This document shows positions 1-5,078 of a DNA stretch of 6,600 nt, piece by piece. Every line of letters starts with the position of its first letter. The stretch's first letter is position 1. A program made the translations under genes and the position numbers. A model generated the notes under the pieces. The model did not search any database, had not been told where the DNA came from, and saw nothing but the letters and a program-made list of their open reading frames with translations. The stretch comes from Dehalococcoidia bacterium (GTDB taxonomy: Bacteria > Chloroflexota > Dehalococcoidia > GIF9 > AB-539-J10): contig JAOUFZ010000096.1 in NCBI GenBank assembly GCA_029857995.1, positions 1-6,600 on the forward strand. Reading direction: 5' to 3'.

Positions 1-36
1 TTCAGGGTAGGCGTATTCGAAGACACAAACCCTGAA
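1..36. repeat. Perfect 8-bp inverted repeat at the window edge
   Basis: TTCAGGGT at 1-8 is repeated as its exact reverse complement ACCCTGAA at 29-36, with a 20-base loop between them. It could be a stem-loop at the end of a gene lying to the left, or the edge of a repeat cut by the window. A short TTTT run follows at 46-49, about ten bases past the stem, which is too far and too short for a convincing intrinsic terminator. Confidence 0.3.
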
Positions 37-135
37 CGGGAGAAGTTTTGCGTTATTGTGACACCACAATCCAGATTGCCAGGGTAGTACATAGCTGTCA
101 ACTGATTGCGCAGAATAGCATTTCGTTACTCCTGA

Positions 136-194
136 ATTCCAGGGACACCATAGCAATCAGACCTGCTGCAAATCAGGCATTGTGTCCCCAGAAT
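136..194. repeat. REPIN/MITE-like inverted repeat with GGGACAC arms
   Basis: The left arm ATTCCAGGGACAC (136-148) and the right arm GTGTCCCCAGAAT (182-194) are inverted copies matching at 11 of 13 positions; both mismatches are transitions. The match continues inward with one mismatch over AT. The centre is about 27 bases long and contains a short CCTG...CAGG inverted pair. ATTC...GGGACAC ends of this kind resemble those seen around REP-associated Y1 transposase (RAYT) elements in environmental bacteria, but no transposase is present. It is most simply a non-autonomous remnant. The family assignment is from memory. Confidence 0.4.
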
Positions 195-280
195 ACCACG
201 AGGAAACAGCGTAGCGTTCAGCGGCAGAGAGCGGCGGCCTCAGTTCGCCCCTTCCGTTAGCCAGGTTAAGACTTTCCCCA

Positions 281-511
281 TTACCTCAGTGCGGTTTCTC
301 TGATTACCAGGAGCACTTCGACTTCAGGATGGCGTTTGATTTCGTCGGCGAAGGGATGGGGGTTAAGCATAATAGTGCCCAGAACTTTATGACCGCTGTT
401 TCGGGCCTGCGGCACGGCGTCACCACCCGGCTTGTCGGAGAGGTCATGCTCTATGAAATCCTCGGCGCAAAGATAGTGCGTATCCAGGACGAGCAGAGCG
501 GCTTCGAGCTT
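281..511 (-). pseudogene. Probable remnant of a THEP1-type nucleoside-triphosphatase, C-terminal part
   Basis: On the minus strand a frame runs open from a TAG at 514-512 to a TAA at 283-281, giving 76 codons with no usable start near the front. Its last part reads VLGTI followed by HPFADEIKRHPEVEVLLV. This resembles the C-terminal end of THEP1/NTPase_1 proteins, where a VxxTI strand precedes a HPxxxEIKRxPxVEVxxVTRENR segment. The Walker A (GxxGxGKT) and Walker B parts are absent, and the 95 bases upstream hold nothing like them. The usual ENRD end is replaced by ETALR and a stop. I read it as a decayed fragment of a nucleotide phosphatase gene. The plus strand over the same bases also has an open frame (329-532) with no recognisable family and no convincing ribosome site. 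The family call rests on one short motif. Confidence 0.4.
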
Positions 512-591
512 CTAGAGCCTGGGGTCAATTAGAATTTCCTGTCACTCGACGGGAGGGGGTTTTATACGGAATCATGTGTAAGACCGCAAAC

Positions 592-600
592 TGCTAAAAT
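592..600 (+). promoter_or_regulatory. Extended -10 promoter element for the radical SAM gene
   Basis: TGC followed by TAAAAT (595-600) forms an extended -10 box matching TATAAT at five of six positions. A start of transcription about seven bases downstream would fall on or next to the GTG start codon at 607. No good -35 box is seen 16-18 bases upstream, which an extended -10 can tolerate. The same ten bases, TGCTAAAATA, recur at 1825-1834 upstream of the next gene, which supports a shared promoter motif. Confidence 0.45.
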
Positions 601-606
601 AGGATT

Positions 607-1758
607 GTGTCAGTAAAGCTGATAGCCAAGAAAGGCTCGACCTTCCATGATTTTCCCTACTCTCATCCGGAACGGAAGTGCTTCCACTGCTGGATTATCA
701 ATGTCACGCCGCCGGGTCCAAACCAATGTGTTCACAATTGTCTCTACTGCTATGCCAGAGAAGCTATTTACTCCAACTACTCCGAGGATACCCTGATTTA
801 CAACAACCTGCCTGAACTGGTGGAGAAGGACCTTAAGAAGCTAACTCTGTGCCCGCCGATTTCCCTGTCCAATATCTCCGACCCCTGTCAGGACATCCCT
901 GAATTGAAAAGAGAGGTCAAGAGACTGATAGGGCTTCTTATGGACTATGGTGTCTCCTTTTTCATCACCACCAAAGGCGACCCATCCTTTCTTCTGGAAC
1001 TGCCGGGCTTTATCGAGTACAAGCCTAAATTCATAGCTATAAGCATCGAAGGGACTCCTGGAGTGCTCGGGCTTCTGTCGCCACGGGCGCCTTCGTTCGA
1101 GGCCAGGGTAGCTGCTGCCGCCAAGCTATCTAGTATGGGTATAGACATCGTCATTCGCCTCGACCCCGTTCTGGTTCATTTATTCCAGGCCCTTTACGGC
1201 GGTTCCTGGCTTGGGAAGATAGCCGGGTTGGTGGATGTCTTTGCCGCCGCGGGAGCCAAACATGTCATTGCCAGCACCGGCAGGTTATCCAGGAGGCGCT
1301 CTCCATCAGCCGATCATCAAGGCACGAGTATATGGCAGCGGACATACAAAGTCATCTACAGCCAGTCGCCACTGGCAGCCAGGAGATTCGAGCAGGAATA
1401 TGTCTACCAGGCGCACTGGTCAGGCGGAGGCTATCGCCTGCGCCGGGACTTGAGGCTCAGCTTCCACCGGAAAGCCAAGGAGTTGGTTGAAGCCAGGGGA
1501 ATGACCTATGCTACCTGCCAGGAACTTTCCGCTGAGGAAAGTGATTCTCTGGGTATCCCGCACTGCGAAGGATTGCCACTGCCCTTCGCCAGAAAACAAG
1601 CAGATGGCAGGTTCAAGCCTGTTCCGGGTTGCACCGCTAACTGTCATGTTTCTTGCCGGGGTTTATCCAACCCGCCCTGCGGACAAGCTGAACTGATAAG
1701 CTTCGAGCCGCTGCGCCTCAAGAAACTACGCTTTGAATCAATGATTCTGGGGGCATAA
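607..1758 (+). CDS. SPL-family radical SAM protein
   Basis: A 383-residue protein of the radical SAM superfamily, most like the spore photoproduct lyase-related family (SPL-like, COG1533 type). The CxxxCxxC motif that binds the catalytic [4Fe-4S] cluster and S-adenosylmethionine is at residues 41-48 (C41, C45, C48), followed by YAR. A DPxQDIPE segment near residue 92-99 matches the DPYQPxE motif of the family, but with Cys94 in place of the Tyr. The usual TIM-barrel strands follow (FFITTKGDP, FIAISIEG, IDIVIRLDPV). The C-terminal third is cysteine-rich: C342, C346, C350 and C358, with C320 before them, and there is also C25-x2-C28 near the N-terminus. These could hold a second iron-sulfur cluster or a zinc ion. 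The substrate is unknown; members of this family outside endospore formers need not repair DNA. GTG is the first usable start after an in-frame stop at 595-597. An AGGA lies only two bases before it, so the ribosome site is weak. The gene appears to be monocistronic. Confidence 0.85.
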   Translation: MSVKLIAKKGSTFHDFPYSHPERKCFHCWIINVTPPGPNQCVHNCLYCYAREAIYSNYSEDTLIYNNLPELVEKDLKKLTLCPPISLSNISDPCQDIPELKREVKRLIGLLMDYGVSFFITTKGDPSFLLELPGFIEYKPKFIAISIEGTPGVLGLLSPRAPSFEARVAAAAKLSSMGIDIVIRLDPVLVHLFQALYGGSWLGKIAGLVDVFAAAGAKHVIASTGRLSRRRSPSADHQGTSIWQRTYKVIYSQSPLAARRFEQEYVYQAHWSGGGYRLRRDLRLSFHRKAKELVEARGMTYATCQELSAEESDSLGIPHCEGLPLPFARKQADGRFKPVPGCTANCHVSCRGLSNPPCGQAELISFEPLRLKKLRFESMILGA

Positions 1759-1824
1759 TGCCTGACTTCTAGGAGGCTTAACTAGTATTGTCTCCGCGGA
1801 ATTGGAGGGAGGAGTAAGGAAACT

Positions 1825-1834
1825 TGCTAAAATA
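1825..1834 (+). promoter_or_regulatory. Candidate extended -10 element, distal promoter of the coiled-coil gene
   Basis: TGCTAAAATA is identical to the element just before the radical SAM gene. It lies about 220 bases before the coiled-coil start codon. A TTGGAG at 1802-1807 is a poor and rather distant -35. It is one of two candidates in this 296-base gap (1759-2054), which holds no credible gene. Confidence 0.35.
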
Positions 1835-1872
1835 CCCCCTTGGGCATTGCCCGTATAGCCGCCAACGGGAGA

Positions 1873-1899
1873 TTGACAGTAGGGGGAGCGTGTTATACC
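1873..1899 (+). promoter_or_regulatory. Candidate sigma-70 promoter with consensus -35 box
   Basis: A perfect TTGACA -35 box (1873-1878) is followed after 15 bases by TATACC (1894-1899), preceded by TGT (1891-1893), which makes an extended -10. The 15-base spacer is short for a classical promoter, but the TGn extension may compensate. It would give a leader of about 150 bases before the coiled-coil gene. Confidence 0.45.
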
Positions 1900-1911
1900 A
1901 TTAGTCTAAAG

Positions 1912-1924
1912 CCAGAATTTCTGG
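1912..1924. promoter_or_regulatory. Perfect 13-bp palindrome, possible operator
   Basis: CCAGAA and TTCTGG flank a single central T, making a perfect inverted repeat. It starts about 13 bases after the proposed -10 box at 1894-1899, so it would sit around +6 to +18 of the transcript, a common position for a repressor site. With a one-base centre it is better suited to a dimeric DNA-binding protein than to an RNA hairpin. No regulator gene lies nearby. Confidence 0.35.
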
Positions 1925-2040
1925 GAAAACCGGACTGTTAAACAGATGCAGGACCACAGAATGAAGTGTCAAACGTCAGGTGGCGGCAGGCAGAAGTCGA
2001 ACAGTCAAGCGACGTATCCAAGTTCAAGGCAATGAAGATC

Positions 2041-2049
2041 AAGGAGGTG
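2041..2049 (+). promoter_or_regulatory. Strong Shine-Dalgarno site that fixes the start of the coiled-coil gene
   Basis: AAGGAGGTG matches the 16S anti-Shine-Dalgarno almost completely and ends five bases before the ATG at 2055. It decides the start against an in-frame GTG at 1980, which would add 25 residues of basic, non-coiled sequence and has no ribosome site. Confidence 0.85.
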
Positions 2050-2054
2050 TCCAA

Positions 2055-3119
2055 ATGCTAGCGTTGACTGATAGGATAAGGCAGACGGTTGAACAGGCAG
2101 CCAGGGTTATGGATGAATATAAGCAGCGGCTCAGCGAAGTTCTTGTGGAGGAAGTGGAGAAGATCAAACAAGAGGCTGAACAGGAAGCAGCCGGTGTTGT
2201 TACCAGAGCCCACCAGACAGCGCAGCAAATCATGAGCCAAGCGAAGCTGGAAGCAGAGGAGCAAGCAGCGGCGTATTGTAATGAAATGAAGCTGAAGGCC
2301 GAGCAAGAGGCGGCGGCCTATGCGGTTTCGGCAGGGGAAGCAGTTGACCAGCGGGCAGCACAAGTGTTAGAGCAAGCAAAACGGGAAGCTGCAGCGGAAG
2401 CCACCACTATTATCGAGGAAGCGCGAGAGAGAGCTGCGCAAATTACTGTGGAGGCTGAAGCCGCAGCCAGAAGGCAAGCTGGGGAGGCGAAGCAGCGAGA
2501 AGTAGAACGCATAATCAGTAAGGCTAGAGAGGAATCAGCCAAGATTGTCACAGGGGCGAAACAAGCGGCCGAGGACGAAAGAGGCAAGATACTGTCTAAT
2601 GCCGAGAAGGAAGCGGACACCTTGATAGAAAAAGCCGCCCAGGAGATTGAAGAAGCGTCTAGGGCTGTCGCCGCGCTAAAGGAAAGCGCGGAACAGGAGA
2701 TTATCCAGGCAAAGCAGGAAGCACAGCGGGAAGCTCAACAACTCCTGAACCAAGCCAGAGAGCTAGGCCAGAGACACGGTGAAGAAAAGGCACAAACAAT
2801 CATCAGTGCCGCCCTGCAAAGATCGCAAAGTATCATCAACGAAGCCATAGAGAGTGGCACGAGGAAGAGGGAAAAGGAATCGATTGAGGTCATAGCCCAG
2901 GTGAGGAGTAAAGCAGAAGAGGAAGCCAACGAAATCATTGCTGCTGCTAAGCAAACCGCGAAGCAGATTGTTTTCCAGGCGTTCCAGCGTTCTTTGAGTA
3001 CCTTGTTGGATAAGAATCAGTCAGCGCAGGAGGGTGTGGAGGGTGCAGAGGATGGCGAAGGACAGCACGCTGAAAAGACTAAGCCACAGAATATCTCTGA
3101 TTTTAGAGGCAAACTCTAA
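2055..3119 (+). CDS. Long Ala/Glu/Lys/Gln-rich coiled-coil protein, function unknown
   Basis: A 354-residue soluble protein with no signal peptide or membrane segment and a single cysteine (C75). From about residue 5 to 318 it is almost continuous helix, made of repeats beginning AKxEA, AxxxA or AExEA and containing II/IL/IV pairs. Repeat starts are spaced mostly 11 residues apart, with some 12, 15 and 18 steps, that is, hendecads with stutters, which points to an extended, nearly straight coiled coil. The tail from about residue 319 is acidic then basic (EGVEGAEDGEG, then KTKPQN) and probably disordered. Local similarity to ATP synthase b/E stalk subunits, DivIVA-like or apolipoprotein-like helices is expected from composition alone and should not be read as homology. 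There is no ATPase gene around it. It has its own candidate promoter, a long leader with a palindrome and a strong ribosome site, so it is probably well expressed. A scaffold or filament role is only a guess. Its TAA overlaps the stop of the convergent smr gene by four bases. Confidence 0.8.
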   Translation: MLALTDRIRQTVEQAARVMDEYKQRLSEVLVEEVEKIKQEAEQEAAGVVTRAHQTAQQIMSQAKLEAEEQAAAYCNEMKLKAEQEAAAYAVSAGEAVDQRAAQVLEQAKREAAAEATTIIEEARERAAQITVEAEAAARRQAGEAKQREVERIISKAREESAKIVTGAKQAAEDERGKILSNAEKEADTLIEKAAQEIEEASRAVAALKESAEQEIIQAKQEAQREAQQLLNQARELGQRHGEEKAQTIISAALQRSQSIINEAIESGTRKREKESIEVIAQVRSKAEEEANEIIAAAKQTAKQIVFQAFQRSLSTLLDKNQSAQEGVEGAEDGEGQHAEKTKPQNISDFRGKL

Positions 3120-3373
3120 CGATTTGTCAGCTCCACTACTGTGACGCCGTAGTCTCCTTCGCCATAATCGCCAAGGCGATAGGATTTGACCAGGGGATGC
3201 TTGGCCAGTGACTCGTGTACGGCATGGCGTAATTTTCCTGTCCCTTTGCCATGGACAATGCGCACAAAGGGCAAGCCAGCCATAAAGGCATCGTAGAGAT
3301 ACTGGTCAAGCCGCCATAGGGCTTCTTCGACGATAAGATGGCGCAAAAGTAATTCGCTGTCTACTGGTTTCAC
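3116..3373 (-). CDS. Small Smr-domain protein (MutS2 C-terminal type)
   Basis: An 85-residue protein consisting of a single Smr domain. Clear family signals are VEEALWRLDQYL (15-26), VRIVHGKGTG (37-46), HPLVKSYRLG (59-68) and GVTVVEL (76-82), in the order seen at the C-terminus of MutS2. Smr domains bind or nick branched DNA or cleave RNA. Here the first strand, normally LDLHG or LDLRG, reads LLLRH, so the acidic residue of the LDxH nuclease motif is missing while HGKGTG is kept. Binding without cleavage is therefore possible. The start is a GTG whose G-T-G-A overlaps the tilS TGA stop by four bases, a typical coupling arrangement. No MutS2 ATPase part lies upstream, so this is a stand-alone form rather than a visible truncation. 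The stop codon overlaps that of the convergent coiled-coil gene. Confidence 0.85.
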   Translation of the reverse strand: MKPVDSELLLRHLIVEEALWRLDQYLYDAFMAGLPFVRIVHGKGTGKLRHAVHESLAKHPLVKSYRLGDYGEGDYGVTVVELTNR

Positions 3374-4890
3374 TCCGACCTGATAAACTCCAGACGAAGG
3401 ATTTCTTTGCTAGCTTCGGCAAGCTTAACTCTATCATCAATGCGCCAGCCTACTACCCAGATGATTTGTTGAGGGGAACAGACGATTGGGATCCGGCCTC
3501 GCCAGGAACGCGGTATCTTGGCGTCAACCATAAACTCGTGGAGCTTCTTGGGCATATTCATACCCAGGGGCTGAAATCTGTCTCCGGGCTGACGCTTACG
3601 GACGCAGAGGTTCATTCCTGTTCTCTGTAAGTCGAAATGAGCAACGAGATTGCTTCGATAAGTCTTGTCACTTGTGCTCATGGCGCCTCGCGATGACAGA
3701 AAAGCTACTTGCTCTCGAACTATGCTGGCCAGCACGTTCCATCCCGAGAAGGCTGTCTTACCGGGCACTTTAAGATGAAATTCGTCTGGCAGCGGAGGGA
3801 AAGGACAGGGCGGAAGCTGAGATTGCTTGGCTGTGCTCGCAATGACGAGCTCATCGTATCCTCCCTGACAGATAAGACCATGGGGGAGAGGGCTTCTTTT
3901 ACTAGCTGGTTTATTTAGCAGGCTCCTGGCTGCCTCAATATGACTGGCTTCGATGTCTCGAGTATCGCCGGCCAGCTTGGTTACAGCTGTTCTCAGTAAG
4001 TGCCTCTGCAGGGCTATCGGCAAGGCAGCAATCTGTTTCTTATCCAGGTAGATAGTGTTATTTTCCTGCCTGCCTACTTCATCCCACAACCCAGAGGCTT
4101 GCTGTTCAATGAAGGCATTATCTTCTTTGGCGATATCAGCCAAACGGAGCAGGGCTTGGTCAATGCTCGGGTTATATTGTCTGAGCAGAGGCAACAAGTG
4201 GAGGCGAAGACGATTTCGGAAAAAGGAAGGCGACAGGTTTGAGGAATCAATACGCGGGTCAAGCTGATGCTTCTGGCAATAGCTCGCTGTTTCCTCTCTG
4301 GTAATATCCAGAAGAGGTCTGATTACCAGGAGATTGCTTCGCTGCCCCTTGGCTACGCTTGGGGCTTCGGCTGGCAGTGACATTCCTTGGCTATCATAAA
4401 CCAGAGGCGAGCAAGGGGCCAAACCACACAATCCGGTAATGCCTGTTCCCCGCAATATGTGCATCAAAATGGTCTCTACCTGGTCATCCCTGGTATGACC
4501 TATGGCAATTCGATGGGCTCCGACCTTTCTGGCTACCCTGGCAAAGAAGGCATGGCGCAGTTCCCGGGCAGCTTCTTCAAGAGAGCATTTTCTTTCAGTT
4601 CTGTAAGCAGCTACGTCCTGCCTATCAATAGTGATGGGAATGCCCAGCGAGCCAGCCAGATTGGACACGTATTCAGCATCAGCTTGGGATTCAACCCCCC
4701 GAATTTGATGATTGAGATGAGCTATGTGAAGTCTTATCCCTAGTCTCCTTCGCCATTTTGCCAGGACGTGGAGTAAGCATACTGAGTCGGCACCACCTGA
4801 GACCCCGACAACGACTAGCTCCTTTTGTTGAATCAAGCTATACCGCTGGATAAGATCTAGGATCCTCGACTCTAGTTCAACTTTGTTCAT
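3370..4890 (-). CDS. tilS: tRNA(Ile)-lysidine synthetase TilS
   Basis: TilS ligates lysine to C34 of the CAU-anticodon tRNA-Ile in an ATP-dependent reaction, so the tRNA reads AUA and is charged with isoleucine; it is normally essential. From the ATG at 4890 the protein has 506 residues. The N-type ATP pyrophosphatase PP-loop SGGADS is at 31-36, HLNHQIRG at 58-65, and GHTRDDQVET with RGTG lie further on in the catalytic domain. The C-terminal TilS domain is marked by RKRQPGDRFQPLGM and WRIDDRVK. Usual lengths are about 430-475, and the excess is explained by three in-frame palindromic repeat insertions at residues about 169-188, 349-358 and 398-415. All catalytic motifs survive, so it is probably functional. 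An in-frame TTG at 4983 would add 31 residues encoded by repeat DNA. ATG 4890 is preferred because the family pattern starts just after it, although neither has a strong ribosome site. It overlaps smr by four bases. Confidence 0.93.
   Translation of the reverse strand: MNKVELESRILDLIQRYSLIQQKELVVVGVSGGADSVCLLHVLAKWRRRLGIRLHIAHLNHQIRGVESQADAEYVSNLAGSLGIPITIDRQDVAAYRTERKCSLEEAARELRHAFFARVARKVGAHRIAIGHTRDDQVETILMHILRGTGITGLCGLAPCSPLVYDSQGMSLPAEAPSVAKGQRSNLLVIRPLLDITREETASYCQKHQLDPRIDSSNLSPSFFRNRLRLHLLPLLRQYNPSIDQALLRLADIAKEDNAFIEQQASGLWDEVGRQENNTIYLDKKQIAALPIALQRHLLRTAVTKLAGDTRDIEASHIEAARSLLNKPASKRSPLPHGLICQGGYDELVIASTAKQSQLPPCPFPPLPDEFHLKVPGKTAFSGWNVLASIVREQVAFLSSRGAMSTSDKTYRSNLVAHFDLQRTGMNLCVRKRQPGDRFQPLGMNMPKKLHEFMVDAKIPRSWRGRIPIVCSPQQIIWVVGWRIDDRVKLAEASKEILRLEFIRSE
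3646..3698 (-). repeat. Dispersed palindromic repeat, copy A, in frame within tilS
   Basis: On the plus strand it starts GAGATTGCTTCG and ends CCTCGCGATGACA, the two conserved ends of a repeat family widespread in environmental bacterial genomes. The middle contains CTTGTCACTTGTGCTC. On the tilS coding strand it is read as LSSRGAMSTSDKTYRSNL (residues 398-415). This is the same reading frame through the element as copy C. Confidence 0.7.
3819..3846 (-). repeat. Dispersed palindromic repeat, copy B, in frame within tilS
   Basis: A compact copy with nearly consensus ends: GAGATTGCTTGG at the left and GCTCGCAATGAC at the right on the plus strand. It is translated in tilS as VIASTAKQS (residues 349-357), a peptide commonly produced when this repeat is read in a coding frame. 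The frame through the element differs from copies A and C, which argues for independent insertions. Confidence 0.75.
4329..4386 (-). repeat. Dispersed palindromic repeat, copy C, in frame within tilS
   Basis: It begins GGAGATTGCTTCG and ends GGCAGTGACATTCC on the plus strand. The middle contains GCCCC and GGGGC arms that can pair around a 12-base loop. It is read in tilS as GMSLPAEAPSVAKGQRSNLL (residues 169-188), placed between the catalytic-domain RGTG segment and the conserved RPLLD helix. Confidence 0.7.
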
Positions 4891-4957
4891 TGGAATTACT
4901 TCTTCGCCGTGCCCCTGCAACTCTAAATAAGCCCAAACGTCAAAACCCAGCTGACAA

Positions 4958-5056
4958 TTCAAATCCAGATGCTTAAATGCCAAAAGTACTTCTTTTGCTC
5001 ATTTGGATTTTGAACTTGATTTGGCATTTGAGCTTTGTCATTTGTTATTGCCATTT
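4958..5056. repeat. CAAATG-type periodic repeat with an imperfect hairpin, between phosphatase and tilS
   Basis: Read on the minus strand, this AT-rich stretch holds repeated CAAATG, CAAATC and CAAAG units at roughly seven-base steps. Next to them is an inverted counterpart (TTTGGCATTT, TGGATTTGAA). The two halves form an imperfect hairpin: CAAAAG at 4981-4986 pairs with CTTTTG at 4992-4997, and TTCAAATCCAGATG at 4958-4971 pairs with CATTTGGATTTTGAA at 5000-5014, allowing one mismatch and a bulge. It fills most of the 188-base gap between the two genes. It looks like a simple-repeat-derived insertion rather than a terminator, because it has no strong GC stem or U-run. Confidence 0.55.
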
Positions 5057-5078
5057 GCCTTGCCCATCGCAGCTAACA

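Noticed and set aside
48..260. Plus-strand open frame of 70 codons starting with TTG
   Set aside because: Ser/Gln/Arg-rich sequence without any recognisable pattern. It runs across the 136-194 inverted repeat, and only a weak GGGAG precedes the rare start codon.
299..313. 15 bases TCTGATTACCAGGAG identical to 4318-4332 in tilS
   Set aside because: Both copies encode LLVIR on the minus strand, in unrelated proteins. The flanks diverge, although both are followed by CTTCG-containing sequence. It is too short to call a repeat without a genome search.
329..532. Plus-strand open frame of 67 codons
   Set aside because: It reads fairly protein-like but matches no family I know and has no convincing ribosome site. 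The minus strand over the same bases shows a recognisable NTPase-like C-terminus, so this is more likely its shadow; not excluded.
1840..1852. GGGCATTGCCC short hairpin in the gap before the coiled-coil gene
   Set aside because: Four-pair stem with a three-base loop and no T-run, so it cannot be supported as a terminator for the radical SAM gene.
1980..2054. GTG start at 1980 for the coiled-coil gene
   Set aside because: The perfect Shine-Dalgarno at 2041-2049 with ATG at 2055 is far better, and the extra 25 residues do not fit the helix pattern.
4387..4743. 118-codon plus-strand open frame
   Set aside because: Antisense shadow of the well-supported tilS gene, with no motif or ribosome site. 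The 128-codon plus-strand frame at 5257-5643 is likewise a shadow of the phosphatase gene.
4981..4997. CAAAAG-TACTT-CTTTTG hairpin as a terminator after the phosphatase gene
   Set aside because: The stem is only six A/T-rich pairs and has no U-run on the minus strand. It is better explained as part of the longer imperfect inverted repeat.
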